A stretch of 32,748 bases of DNA, from positions 1-32,748 of the forward strand of contig NZ_CABVPL010000066.1 in the NCBI RefSeq assembly GCF_902499045.1, given 5' to 3'. A program made the translations under genes and the position numbers. Under the pieces are notes generated by a model. That model was given only the letters and a program-made list of their open reading frames with translations, was not told where the DNA came from and ran no database searches. This DNA is from Burkholderia latens (GTDB lineage: Bacteria; Pseudomonadota; Gammaproteobacteria; Burkholderiales; Burkholderiaceae). Of the stretch, positions 22,332 to 30,585 are shown piece by piece; the first letter of the stretch is position 1, and every line of letters starts with the position of its first letter.

Positions 22332-22417
22332 CTGCGCGGCGGCGGGCGCGGCGCGGGCGGGCGGCGGCAGAGCGGGCGCCTGTGTGCGGGCGCCAAAGCC
22401 ATGACAGTCGCAGGGAT

Positions 22418-22437
22418 GCTTCTAGACGACCGGTCTA
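22418..22437. promoter_or_regulatory. NemR-like operator box 1
   Basis: TTCTAGACGACCGGTCTAAT, containing TAGAC, five bases, GTCTA. It matches box 2 at 19 of 20 positions. The TAGAC...GTCTA half-sites recall the E. coli NemR operator (TetR family) as I remember it. It lies 285 bp upstream of the DJ-1/PfpI start. Confidence 0.7.
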
Positions 22438-22563
22438 ATTCGCGGCTATCATCCGGTTTCGTGAATGCGACGCCGTTCCGACCCTGCGCAGCCCGGACGC
22501 GAAAATGCCAGATCGCGCCGCGACGCTGACCGTGGCGGGACGCCGTCATTTTTTCGAGCCGGT

Positions 22564-22583
22564 TTCTAGACGACTGGTCTAAT
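22564..22583. promoter_or_regulatory. NemR-like operator box 2
   Basis: TTCTAGACGACTGGTCTAAT, with TCTAAT at 22578-22583 resembling a -10 element, so a bound repressor would cover the promoter. Centre-to-centre distance to box 1 is 146 bp. Confidence 0.75.
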
Positions 22584-22701
22584 AGACTCGATCAATTTTT
22601 TCGGTGGATGCCGCACGTTGGCGTGTGCGTGCGGCCTAACGGGCAGGCGCGCCGCCGCCGCGACGCGGCCGCGTTCCCCCATTTCGAAGGAGTGTCCGAT
22701 C

Positions 22702-23388
22702 ATGAAGATTCTGGTTGTTCTGACCTCGCACGACACGCTCGGCGACACCGGCAAGAAAACCGGCTTCTGGCTCGAGGAACTGGCCGCGCCGTACTACGCG
22801 TTCAAGGATGCGGGCGTCGAGCTCACGCTCGCGTCGCCGAAGGGCGGCCAGCCGCCGCTCGACCCGAAAAGCAGCGATCCGGCCGCGCAAACCGACGCGA
22901 CGCGCCGCTTCGACGCGGATCCGGCGGCCAAGGCCGAGCTCGCCGCGACGCGCAAGCTGGCCGACGTGTCGATCGACGACTACGACGCGGTGTTCTACCC
23001 GGGCGGCCACGGCCCGCTGTGGGATCTTGCCGAGGATCTGCATTCGATCGGCCTGATCGAGCGCGCGCTGTCGGCCGGCAAGCCGGTCGCCACCGTATGC
23101 CATGCGCCCGGCGTGCTGCGCCACGTGAAGGATCCGGAAACCGGCGAGTCGGTCGTGCGCGGCAAGCGCGTGACCGGTTTCACCAACAGCGAGGAAGCGG
23201 CCGTCGAGCTGACGGAAGTCGTGCCGTTCCTCGTCGAGGACATGCTGAAGACCAACGGTGCGCAGTTCGAGCGCAGCGCCGACTGGGCGCCGCATGTCGT
23301 CACCGACGGGCTGCTGATCACGGGGCAGAACCCCGCATCGTCGGCGCCCGCGGCCGAGGCGCTGCTCGCGAAGCTCGGCCGTCAGTAA
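22702..23388 (+). CDS. DJ-1/PfpI family protein, Hsp31/glyoxalase III-like
   Basis: Protein of 228 residues in the class I glutamine-amidotransferase-like superfamily. The nucleophile elbow is C133 in TVCHAPG with H134, the Glu that supports it is in GFWLEE (25/26), and the GGHG loop (101-104) is present. These marks fit the Hsp31-like branch that converts methylglyoxal to lactate without glutathione or repairs glycated groups. AAGGAG lies nine bases ahead of the ATG. The old yellow enzyme gene follows on the same strand after 144 bp and two NemR-like operators lie upstream, which suggests induction by reactive electrophiles. Activity as a glyoxalase, deglycase or chaperone cannot be separated by sequence. 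Confidence 0.9.
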   Translation: MKILVVLTSHDTLGDTGKKTGFWLEELAAPYYAFKDAGVELTLASPKGGQPPLDPKSSDPAAQTDATRRFDADPAAKAELAATRKLADVSIDDYDAVFYPGGHGPLWDLAEDLHSIGLIERALSAGKPVATVCHAPGVLRHVKDPETGESVVRGKRVTGFTNSEEAAVELTEVVPFLVEDMLKTNGAQFERSADWAPHVVTDGLLITGQNPASSAPAAEALLAKLGRQ

Positions 23389-23532
23389 GACTGCCGCGGC
23401 GCCGGTATCACCGGCGTCAGGCCGTTTCCGCCGCCGGGCTCGATGCGCCGGGCGGCGGCCCCGATCGTTCCGTCGTGCACACCGCACGGCGGCTCTCCAG
23501 TCGTTTCGAAGAACCAAGAAAAGGAGTGGTGG

Positions 23533-24642
23533 ATGTCTGCCCTGTTCGAACCGTTCAAACTCAAGGACGTCACGTTGCGCAACCGTATCGCGGTGCCGCC
23601 GATGTGCCAGTACGTCGCCGAGGACGGCGTCGTCAACGACTGGCATCACGTGCATCTGGCCGGCATCGCGCGCGGCGGCGCGGGCCTCGTGATCGCCGAG
23701 GCGACGGCCGTGTCGCCGGAAGGCCGTATCACGCCGGGCTGTGCCGGGCTGTGGACCGATGCGCAGGCGGAAGCGTTCGCGCCGTCGGTCGCGGCGATCA
23801 AGGCGGCCGGCGCGGTGCCGGGCATCCAGATCGCGCATGCGGGCCGCAAGGCGAGCGCGAATCGTCCGTGGGAAGGCGACGACCATATCCCCGAAGGCGA
23901 TCCGCGCGGCTGGCAGACCATCGCGCCGTCGGCGATCCCGTTCGGCGCGCATTTGCCGAAGACGCCGCGCGCGATGACGCGCGACGACATCGCCCGTGTG
24001 CAGGCCGACTTCGTCGCGGCGGCAAAGCGCGCGCGCGATCTCGGTTTCGAATGGCTCGAGCTGCACTTCGCGCACGGCTATCTCGGCCAGAGCTTCTTCT
24101 CGGTGCACGCGAACCAGCGCGACGACGAATACGGCGGCTCGGCCGAAAACCGCGGCCGCTTCCTCGTCGACACGCTGAAGGCCGTTCGTCAGGTATGGCC
24201 CGAGCATCTGCCGCTGACCGCGCGCCTCGGCGTAATCGAATACGACGGCCGCGATGAGGAAACGCTCGCCGAGTCGATCGCGCTCACGCGGCGGATGAAG
24301 CAGGAAGGGCTCGACATGCTGAGCGTGTCGGTCGGCTTCTCGACGCCGAATGCGCAGATTCCGTGGGGGCCGGCGTTCCTCGCGCCGATTGCCGAGCGTG
24401 TGCGCCGCGAGGCCGGCCTGCCGGTGTCGTCCGCGTGGGGAATCGACACGCCGCAACTCGCCAATCGCGTCGTGGCCGAGCAGCAGCTCGACCTCGTGAT
24501 GGTCGGCCGAGCGCATCTGGCCGACCCGCACTGGCCGTACTACGCGGCCAAGCAACTCGGCGTCGGGCGTCCGTCGTGGACGCTGCCCGCGCCGTACGCG
24601 CACTGGCTCGAACGCTACCGCGTCGCCGACAAGGCTGCCTGA
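23533..24642 (+). CDS. Old yellow enzyme, YqjM/XenA-type NADPH:flavin oxidoreductase
   Basis: FMN enzyme of 369 residues that reduces activated C=C bonds, nitro esters and quinone-like electrophiles with NAD(P)H. It belongs to the thermophilic-like class: C25 and Y27 in PPMCQY (redox-sensing cysteine near the flavin), Q99 and HAGRK (102-106), and the substrate-anchoring pair H178 and H181 in LHFAHGYLGQSFFS, the same numbering as XenA of Pseudomonas putida. VSSAWGID and LVMVGRAHLADPHWP are the phosphate-binding end of the barrel. AAGGAG precedes the ATG by six bases. Downstream of the DJ-1/PfpI gene and behind NemR-like boxes, it is probably part of an electrophile-detoxifying operon. Confidence 0.94.
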   Translation: MSALFEPFKLKDVTLRNRIAVPPMCQYVAEDGVVNDWHHVHLAGIARGGAGLVIAEATAVSPEGRITPGCAGLWTDAQAEAFAPSVAAIKAAGAVPGIQIAHAGRKASANRPWEGDDHIPEGDPRGWQTIAPSAIPFGAHLPKTPRAMTRDDIARVQADFVAAAKRARDLGFEWLELHFAHGYLGQSFFSVHANQRDDEYGGSAENRGRFLVDTLKAVRQVWPEHLPLTARLGVIEYDGRDEETLAESIALTRRMKQEGLDMLSVSVGFSTPNAQIPWGPAFLAPIAERVRREAGLPVSSAWGIDTPQLANRVVAEQQLDLVMVGRAHLADPHWPYYAAKQLGVGRPSWTLPAPYAHWLERYRVADKAA

Positions 24643-24737
24643 GCGCGCGTCGCGCCGTGCGGCCCCGCGGCCTGCACGGCGCGCATTTGACAATGCTTGG
24701 CATGCGGTGCGCATGCCGGTGCGGGATCGATGGATAG

Positions 24738-24783
24738 AATGGCGGTTCGATCAGGCTTCCGGCCTGCGCGAACCGCCATTTTT
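24738..24783 (+). terminator. Strong intrinsic terminator or leader attenuator
   Basis: AATGGCGGTTCG (24738-24749) pairs perfectly with CGAACCGCCATT (24769-24780); inside, CAGGC (24752-24756) pairs with GCCTG (24762-24766); five T residues span 24779-24783. It is 95 bp after the old yellow enzyme stop but only 18 bp before the next start codon. A consensus -35 TTGACA lies at 24687-24692 without a good -10 at 17 bp. Confidence 0.88.
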
Positions 24784-24801
24784 CATTTCGACAGAGGTGC
24801 C

Positions 24802-25872
24802 ATGGGCACACACGTCCCGCCGTCTTCCGATTCCGCCGCGCGGCCGCGCGCACAGCAGATCGCCCGCGCCGTGCTGTACGCTGCGCTGCTGGTGCTTGCG
24901 CTGTGGGTGATCCGCGATTTCCTTCCGGCGATTGCATGGGCCTGCGTGATCGCGATCGCGCTGTGGCCGCTGTTGAAACGCTTCGAATCGGATCGCTGGT
25001 TTCGTAACCGTCCGACGCTGATCGCGACCGTGATCACCGCGGGCGTTTCGCTGCTCGTCGTGCTGCCGGTCGCGATCGCGCTCGGGCAGGCGATCGCGCA
25101 GGCGCACGACCTGCGTATCTGGCTGCATTCGATCCAGGACAACGGGATTGCGCTGCCGGACGTGATCAACCGCCTGCCTTACGGCGCCGCACAGATCACC
25201 GAATGGTGGCAGGCCAATCTCGGTCATCCGCTGCACGCGGGTACGGCAATGCATGGCGCGAGCGGCGAGAAGTTCATCGCGTTCGGCCGGCAGTTCGGCT
25301 CGAAGCTCGCGCATGCGCTGTTCGAGTTCGGCTTCATGCTCGTCACGCTGTTCGTGATCATCCGGGCCGGCCACAAGTTGTCGGGCGCGTTGCAGCACGG
25401 CGCGCGGCGCGCGTTCGGCCCCGGTGGCGGCGAACTGATCGAGCGGATGGTCGCGGCCGTGTACGGAACGGTGACCGGGCTCGTCGTCGTCGGGCTCGGC
25501 GAAGGCGCGATTCTCGGCGTCGCGTATGCGCTGGCCGGCGTGCCGCATTCGGCGCTGCTCGGCCTCGTCACGGCCGTCGCGGCGATGCTGCCGTTCTGCG
25601 CGCCGATCGTGTTCTGCGGCGCGGCGCTGTGGCTGTTCGTGCAAGGGGCGACCGCGTGGGCCGTCGTCGTGCTGGCGATCGGCGTCGTGGTCGTGTTCGT
25701 CGCCGAGCATTTCGTGCGGCCGGTGCTGATCGGCAGTTCGACCCGCTTGCCGTTCCTGCTCGTGCTGTTCGGGATCCTCGGCGGCGCCGAGACGTTCGGG
25801 CTGATCGGGCTGTTCGTCGGTCCCGCGCTGATGACCGTGCTGACGATGCTGTGGGCGGAATGGGTCGCATGA
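24802..25872 (+). CDS. AI-2E family transporter (YdiK/PerM-like membrane protein)
   Basis: Integral membrane protein of 356 residues with about eight helices: two near the start (ARAVLYAALLVLALWVI, AIAWACVIAIALWPLL), one at 72-96, a soluble insert of roughly 100-165, one at 168-187, then four to five toward the C-terminus. The conserved ends LPFLLVLFGILGG and LFVGPALMTVL are the family signature. The family includes TqsA, YdiK and PerM; despite the name most members are of unknown substrate, and some are proton or sodium antiporters. AGAGG precedes the ATG. A strong hairpin terminator ends only 18 bp before the start, so its expression may depend on read-through or a promoter inside the hairpin region (TAGAAT at 24735). 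Confidence 0.92.
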   Translation: MGTHVPPSSDSAARPRAQQIARAVLYAALLVLALWVIRDFLPAIAWACVIAIALWPLLKRFESDRWFRNRPTLIATVITAGVSLLVVLPVAIALGQAIAQAHDLRIWLHSIQDNGIALPDVINRLPYGAAQITEWWQANLGHPLHAGTAMHGASGEKFIAFGRQFGSKLAHALFEFGFMLVTLFVIIRAGHKLSGALQHGARRAFGPGGGELIERMVAAVYGTVTGLVVVGLGEGAILGVAYALAGVPHSALLGLVTAVAAMLPFCAPIVFCGAALWLFVQGATAWAVVVLAIGVVVVFVAEHFVRPVLIGSSTRLPFLLVLFGILGGAETFGLIGLFVGPALMTVLTMLWAEWVA

Positions 25873-26095
25873 CGATGCGCTTCGTCGGGCCGATTCGACG
25901 CATCGGCGCCGGCGCGCGGCCGCGTGCGCTGACCGGCCCGGCGTTGCAACGATTCGTGACGATTGGGCGCGCGCCGGGCCGCGGCGCGCGGCACATCGGA
26001 TACAAGTCTCTACATTTCTTTTCGATCCGGACCCAAAGGTCGAGTAGCATGGGGCTTTCGATTACGCCGGCATGGCGCAGCAGATTTCCCCGAGC

Positions 26096-26470
26096 ATGCG
26101 ATTGATTCCGATGTCCCGTCCCGCAGCGACGCTGTCCGTGGCCGTCAGCTGCCTGATGTTGCACGGCTGTGCGTGGTTCGATTCGTGGCTGCCGTTCTCG
26201 TATTCGCGCACGCCGCTCGCGCGGGCCGCGTCGCGGCACGGCGCGACGCGCGCCGACGTCGTCCGCGCCGGCGGCAACCCGCGCAGCGTCTGGATGGTCC
26301 GCAACGGCAGCGGCGTCTGCTACAACTACTTCATCGAGCACGGCAACGAACATCGCGCTTTCTTCGTCGTGTTCGACAACGCCGGCGCCGTCACGCAGCA
26401 CGGCTTCGATACCTGCATCGACGCCGATCGCAAGGGTGCGCTTCAGGCGGGCAAGAGCGCGTCGCGATAG
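26096..26470 (+). CDS. Small outer-membrane-type lipoprotein, SmpA/OsmE-like
   Basis: Small protein of 124 residues from ATG 26096; in-frame ATGs at 26072 and 26111 are alternatives and none has a clear ribosome site. The signal MRLIPMSRP, a hydrophobic core and LHGC with the lipidated Cys at residue 25 indicate a lipoprotein. The mature part, ATRADVVRAGGNPRSVWMVRNGSGVCYNYFIE followed by FFVVFDNAGAVTQHGFDTC, resembles the SmpA/OmlA/OsmE fold: a helix with DVVRAGGNP, then beta-strands. Two further cysteines (in GVCYN and DTCID) could make a disulfide. Function is unknown; relatives act in envelope integrity. It stands alone and ends 37 bp before the convergent SDR. Confidence 0.78.
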   Translation: MRLIPMSRPAATLSVAVSCLMLHGCAWFDSWLPFSYSRTPLARAASRHGATRADVVRAGGNPRSVWMVRNGSGVCYNYFIEHGNEHRAFFVVFDNAGAVTQHGFDTCIDADRKGALQAGKSASR

Positions 26471-26506
26471 CAGGGCGGCGCGCCGCGCGAGCGTGTCACG
26501 TTGCCG

Positions 26507-27301
26507 TCACGCGATCGTATCGACCACGCCGCCGTCCACGCGCAACGCCGCGCCCGTCGTCGCCGATGCCTGCGGCGAGCACACGTACACGACCAGGTTC
26601 GCGACTTCGTCCGTCGTCGCCGGCCGCTGGATGATCGAGCTCGAACGCTCGCTACGCACGAATTCCACTGCAACGTCGTCGATGCTGCGACCCGTTTCGT
26701 CGGCCTGCGCCTTCAGCATCTCGCGCACACCTTCCGACATCGTCGGCCCCGGCAGCACCGAATTGACCGTCACGTTCGTGCCGGCCGCGAGCTTCGCAAG
26801 GCCGCGCGCGATCGACAACTGCGCGGTTTTCGTGAACCCGTAGTGAATCATGTCGACCGGGATGTTCAGGCCCGATTCCGATGAAATGAACACGATGCGT
26901 CCCGTATTGCGCGCGAGCATTCCCTTCAGGTAATGCCGCGCGAGACGCACGCCGGACATCACGTTCATCTGGAAATAATGTTCCCATTCGGCGTCGTCGA
27001 TGTCGAAGAAGGCTTTCAGCCCGTAGATGCCCGCGTTGTTCACGAGGATGTCGGCGTCACGCGTGTGCTGCGCGATGCGCGCGGCGCCGGCGGCATCGGA
27101 CAAGTCGGCGGCGACGCCGTCGATGTCCGCGTCGGGCACCGCGGCGCGCAGCTGCGCGCGTGCGGATTCGATTGATTGGTCGCTGCGCCCGTTGATGACG
27201 ACGCGAGCACCCGCACGCGCGAGCCCTTCGGCGATTGCCAGCCCGATGCCGGCGGTGGAAGCGGTGACGACCGCAGTCTTGCCTGTCAGATCGATGTGCA
27301 T
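26507..27301 (-). CDS. Short-chain dehydrogenase/reductase (SDR)
   Basis: SDR of 264 residues. Cofactor motif TASTAGIG (13-20), NNAG (88-91), catalytic S140 or S141 and Y154/K158 (YGFTK). R39 (NGRSD) suggests NADP(H). The C-terminus has an insertion (DETGRSIDDVAVEFVRSERSSS) typical of a subgroup annotated simply as oxidoreductases. The start at 27301 has no obvious ribosome site, but MHIDLTGKTAVVTAS is the normal N-terminus. It is divergent from an AraC regulator with 161 bp between the starts, so regulation by that protein is likely. The substrate is unknown. Confidence 0.92.
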   Translation of the reverse strand: MHIDLTGKTAVVTASTAGIGLAIAEGLARAGARVVINGRSDQSIESARAQLRAAVPDADIDGVAADLSDAAGAARIAQHTRDADILVNNAGIYGLKAFFDIDDAEWEHYFQMNVMSGVRLARHYLKGMLARNTGRIVFISSESGLNIPVDMIHYGFTKTAQLSIARGLAKLAAGTNVTVNSVLPGPTMSEGVREMLKAQADETGRSIDDVAVEFVRSERSSSIIQRPATTDEVANLVVYVCSPQASATTGAALRVDGGVVDTIA

Positions 27302-27462
27302 GAGCGTACCGGTTCAAGAGGGGGACGGAAACCCGCCGCGCGTGCCGCGGCGGCCGGAATTCAAAGCTTAGGCGATTCGGCCGCGAAGCGTCGGCTCGCG
27401 GTTGCATCGCGCCGCGCAGTCTTGTACGGTGTGCGTTCGCTGTCCTCCCGGGAGCCTGTCGC

Positions 27463-28311
27463 GTGAGCCGTTCTGCCCATACCGTTACCGTGCCGTCGCC
27501 ATTCTGGCGCGACGCCGCGCTCCCGTTCATCGAGGCGCGCACCGTCGACGACGGGCGCGCGATCTGCTACGCGAAGCACACGCACGACACGTTTTCGGTC
27601 GGCGCGATCGTCGGCGGCACGAGCACCTATCTGAACGGCACGACGAAGGAACACGTCGGGCGCGGCGTGCTCGTGATCATCGATCCGGAGCAGGTGCATG
27701 CGTGCAACCCGTACGGCCACGACGCGTGGGCGTACCGGATGGTCTACGTGGACGTGCCGTGGCTCGCACGGCTGCAGCATTCGCTGGGGCGCGATCCGAA
27801 TCGCGACTTTCACGGGTTTTCGCCGAAGTTGACGGAACGCCGCGACCTGTTCGCGCAGTTCGGCCGCTTTTACCGGACGCTGGTCGCGCCGCGCGTCGAT
27901 CCGCTCGGCAAGGAAAGCGCGGCCGTCGAATTCTTCACGCGGCTGCACGGTGCGCTCGATCGCGCGTTGCCGGACGATACGCGGCGCGGCGCCGACAACG
28001 CGAAGCTCGCGCGCGCGGCCGACTACATTGCCGCCCATTGCCGCGACGCGGTCACGCTCGATGCGATCTGCGCGGCGGCCGACCTGTCGCCGTCGTATCT
28101 GATTCGCGCGTTCAACGCGCGTTACGGGATGACGCCGCATGCGTTTCTGATCGATCGGCGCGTGCAGTACGGCCGCGCGGAGTTGCGCCGCGGCCGGCCG
28201 ATCGCCGACGTCGCGCTCGATGCCGGCTTCGCGGACCAGGCGCATTTCCAGCGCGCGTTCCGGCGCATCGCGGCCGCGACGCCGGGGCAGTATCGAAGCG
28301 CGGCCAACTGA
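27463..28311 (+). CDS. AraC-family transcriptional regulator
   Basis: Regulator of 282 residues starting at a GTG with GGGAG upstream. The N-terminal half is a cupin-like ligand-binding domain (CYAKHTHDTFSVGAIVGG, VLVIIDPEQVHACNP). The C-terminal 100 residues hold two helix-turn-helix motifs (VTLDAICAAADLSPSYLIRAFNARYGMTPHAFLIDRR and IADVALDAGFADQAHFQRAFRRIAAATPGQYR). This layout is that of AraC proteins paired with LysE-type exporters in many proteobacteria. Here it converges on a lysE-like gene 124 bp away and is divergent from an SDR. Either or both could be its target. The effector is unknown, perhaps an amino acid. Confidence 0.93.
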   Translation: MSRSAHTVTVPSPFWRDAALPFIEARTVDDGRAICYAKHTHDTFSVGAIVGGTSTYLNGTTKEHVGRGVLVIIDPEQVHACNPYGHDAWAYRMVYVDVPWLARLQHSLGRDPNRDFHGFSPKLTERRDLFAQFGRFYRTLVAPRVDPLGKESAAVEFFTRLHGALDRALPDDTRRGADNAKLARAADYIAAHCRDAVTLDAICAAADLSPSYLIRAFNARYGMTPHAFLIDRRVQYGRAELRRGRPIADVALDAGFADQAHFQRAFRRIAAATPGQYRSAAN

Positions 28312-28339
28312 GCGGGGGAAAGGGCGGAGCGGTGCCGCA

Positions 28340-28399
28340 CGCAACCCGCAACCCGCAACCCTCATGCAGGCCGGCGCGTTGCATCACAGTCTGCCGGCC
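28340..28399. repeat. Triple CGCAACC repeat and inverted repeat between convergent genes
   Basis: CGCAACC occurs three times in tandem at 28340-28360. Next, GGCCGGC (28369-28375) and GCCGGCC (28393-28399) could form a 7-bp stem. The gap lies between the AraC and LysE stop codons; a weak shared terminator is possible. Confidence 0.4.
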
Positions 28400-28435
28400 G
28401 CACGTGCCGCAACACCACACTTCCCCGCAACGCGC

Positions 28436-29041
28436 CTAAATATCGAGCAGATAAAGCGCGCTGCCCGCAAGCAGCAGCGCCATCGCGCGGTTGAACAACC
28501 GCATCCGCCGCGCATTTGCAAGCCGGTGCCGCAGCGACGCACCGGCATACGCCCAGCACGCGATCGACGCGAAGCAGATCACCAGATACAGCGCCGCGAA
28601 CTGCCACACCTGCGCGCGATCGCCGTCGGCCGCATACGCGCCCATTGCGGCTACGCACGCGAGCCACGCTTTCGGATTCAGCCATTGCATCGCCGCACCG
28701 GCCGCCGCCGACGGGCCGGCGATCTTCGGCGCCGCCGGATCGTCCTGAACCGCCGACAACTGCCCGTCGTCGAGCGCGAGCCGCAGCGCAAGGTACAGCA
28801 GGAACGCGATCCCCGACCATTGGGTGGCCGTGGTCAGCATCGGCCAGCGCGCGAGCACCGCGTGCAGCCCGAGGCCGATCAGCAGGAACAGCGCGACGAA
28901 GCCGAGCGTCGCGCCGGCCACATAGCGCAGGCTTGCGCCGAGACCGTGGCGCGCGCCCGAACTCAGCGCGACGATGTTGACGGGACCGGGTGTGATCGAC
29001 GACGCCAGCGCGAACGCGGCCATCGAAACCAGCATGCTCAT
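28436..29041 (-). CDS. LysE/RhtB-family amino-acid exporter
   Basis: Inner-membrane protein of 201 residues with the usual five to six helices. The family signature is the N-terminal SSITPGPVNIVALSSGARHG with the PGP motif at about residues 16-18. A later NPKAW (MQWLNPKAWLACVAAMGAY) is the second conserved site. GGAGG lies eight bases before the ATG at 29041. Such proteins export amino acids or their analogues by proton antiport. An AraC regulator is encoded convergently next to it and may control it. The gene follows the sensor kinase on the same strand after 95 bp, with a small hairpin between, so it is probably a separate transcript. Confidence 0.92.
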   Translation of the reverse strand: MSMLVSMAAFALASSITPGPVNIVALSSGARHGLGASLRYVAGATLGFVALFLLIGLGLHAVLARWPMLTTATQWSGIAFLLYLALRLALDDGQLSAVQDDPAAPKIAGPSAAAGAAMQWLNPKAWLACVAAMGAYAADGDRAQVWQFAALYLVICFASIACWAYAGASLRHRLANARRMRLFNRAMALLLAGSALYLLDI

Positions 29042-29119
29042 CAAATGCCTCCATGCGATAGTCAAAGTCGCATCGAGACTAAAGACGCAGCGCGTGCCCG
29101 TATTGAAGAAAACTGCCCT

Positions 29120-29136
29120 CGGCGGCACGGCCGCCG
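29120..29136 (-). terminator. Possible terminator after the sensor kinase gene
   Basis: CGGCGGC (29120-29126) pairs with GCCGCCG (29130-29136) with a three-base loop. On the minus strand it starts right after the kinase stop, and a short TTTTCTT tract follows seven bases later. Confidence 0.45.
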
Positions 29137-30585
29137 TCAGTGCAAGGCGCGCGGCGCCGGCGCCGGTCGCAGCGGCGGCGGACCGCCGGCCTCGTTCGCG
29201 CGCAGCGGGCCGCCGCTGCCCGGTTGCGTCGACACCGAGAAGCCGAACGTATTGATCCCGCCCGAGCATGCGACGAACACGCTGCCGCCATGCATTTCCG
29301 CGACGGCCTTGACGATCGACAGCCCGAGCCCGTGGTTCTCCTTGCTGTTGGCACGCGCTTCCTCGAGCCGGTAGAAGCGCTCGAACACATGCGAGCGCTG
29401 CACGGGGTCGATCGGCTCGCCGGGGTTCGCGACCGACACGTCGACGAGCGTGTCGCGGCGCGTGATCGTCACGTTCAGCGTCGCGCCGGGCGCCGAATGC
29501 TGGATCGCGTTGATCAGCAGGTTCGTCATCGCGCGGCGGAACAGCGAAGGGTCGACGGCCGCACGCGCGTCGCCGTGCAGTTCGGCACGCAGTTGCGCCT
29601 CGTCGAGCGGGATTTCGAGGAAATCGAGCATGCGCCGCACTTCGTCGGCGAGCGACACGTGCTTCAGGTCGGTCGCGCGTTCGCCGCGATCGCTGCGCGA
29701 CAGGAACAGCATGTCGTTGATGATCACGCGCAGCCGCTCGAATTCCTCGAGGTTCGACTGCAGCGTCTGGCGCATCCGGTCGACCGAGCGGTCGCGGCTC
29801 GTCAGCGCGACCTGCGTCTGGCCGATCAGGATGCTGATCGGCGTGCGCAACTCGTGCGCGACGTCCGCATTGAACGCCTCGAGCCGCGCGTAGGTTTGCT
29901 GGATGCGCTCGAGCGCGCCGTTGAACGACGCGGCGAGGTCGCGAAGCTCGGTCGGCAGCGCGTCGGTGTGCAGCCGCTGGCGGCGATTGGTCGCGCTGAT
30001 CGCCGCCGCGTCCTGCGACAGCCGATCGAGCGGCGCGAGCCCGAAGCGGGCGACCGCGCGGCTCAGCAGCAGCGTGAGCACGGTCGCCGTCGCGATCAGC
30101 GCCGCGAGCGTCCACGCGAAACGGCGCAGCATCCGTTGCGTGCGCTCGCACGACGACGCGACGATCAGCTTCACGTCGGGGCGCTCGCCGCTGCCCGCGA
30201 TCGCGACGGTCTTCGTCATCACGTCGTAGCTGCTGTTGTTGAGCGCGTACTGCTGGAACGCACCGAACGGTTTGCCGACGGGCACGCCGTCGACCGGATG
30301 GCCGAAGCGGAAATCTGCGTCGGGGCTGTCGATCTGGTAGCGTGTCGAGCCGTCGGGCGGTTCGAGGTCGGCGAGCTTTTCCTGCATCAGGCGGCCGCGC
30401 ACGGCCGTCGTCGCGTGCGACACGATCATCTGCGCGACCTTCGCCCGCGTGTCGATCGTCGCGCGCAGCTCGGCGAGCAGCTGGCGCTCCATCATCACGA
30501 AGAGCCCGCAGCCGACCAGCGTGAACACGAGCAGCGACACGATGCCGAACATCGCCGACAGGCGCAGGGTGATCGAGTGTTTCAT
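29137..30585 (-). CDS. Sensor histidine kinase, heavy-metal type (IrlS/CusS-like)
   Basis: Membrane kinase of 482 residues. First helix at about 12-32, periplasmic sensor region to about 155, second helix at 156-175, then a HAMP segment (178-230) with GLAPLDRLSQDAAAIS. Phospho-acceptor is H244 in FNADVAHELRTPIS; the ATP domain has N355/N359 (MTNLLINAIQHS), a weak G1 (VANPGEPI) and G2 HGLGLSIVKAVAEMHGGSV. The start overlaps the response-regulator stop by four bases, so they are translationally coupled. The C-terminal tail (from about 455) is Pro/Ala/Gly-rich and outside the domain. Family members respond to copper, silver, zinc or cadmium, but no metal ligands can be claimed here. Confidence 0.94.
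   Translation of the reverse strand: MKHSITLRLSAMFGIVSLLVFTLVGCGLFVMMERQLLAELRATIDTRAKVAQMIVSHATTAVRGRLMQEKLADLEPPDGSTRYQIDSPDADFRFGHPVDGVPVGKPFGAFQQYALNNSSYDVMTKTVAIAGSGERPDVKLIVASSCERTQRMLRRFAWTLAALIATATVLTLLLSRAVARFGLAPLDRLSQDAAAISATNRRQRLHTDALPTELRDLAASFNGALERIQQTYARLEAFNADVAHELRTPISILIGQTQVALTSRDRSVDRMRQTLQSNLEEFERLRVIINDMLFLSRSDRGERATDLKHVSLADEVRRMLDFLEIPLDEAQLRAELHGDARAAVDPSLFRRAMTNLLINAIQHSAPGATLNVTITRRDTLVDVSVANPGEPIDPVQRSHVFERFYRLEEARANSKENHGLGLSIVKAVAEMHGGSVFVACSGGINTFGFSVSTQPGSGGPLRANEAGGPPPLRPAPAPRALH

Larger units (their letters stand above)
22332..22701. other. Intergenic region with two NemR-like boxes
   Basis: A 370-bp gap between the LacI-type gene and the DJ-1/PfpI gene, both on the plus strand. 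It contains the two NemR-like boxes listed separately, a T-rich run near 22592, and the ribosome site AAGGAG at 22687-22692. No reading frame here resembles a TetR regulator or any other protein. Confidence 0.6.

Noticed and set aside
22322-22549. Minus-strand 75-codon frame next to NemR-like box 1, considered as a TetR remnant
   Set aside because: Its translation shows no helix-turn-helix and is Arg/Pro-rich; it does not resemble a TetR fragment.
22636-24714. Minus-strand open frame of 692 codons opposite the DJ-1/PfpI and old yellow enzyme genes
   Set aside because: Codon-shadow composition, no domain, and both plus-strand genes have ribosome sites and active-site motifs.
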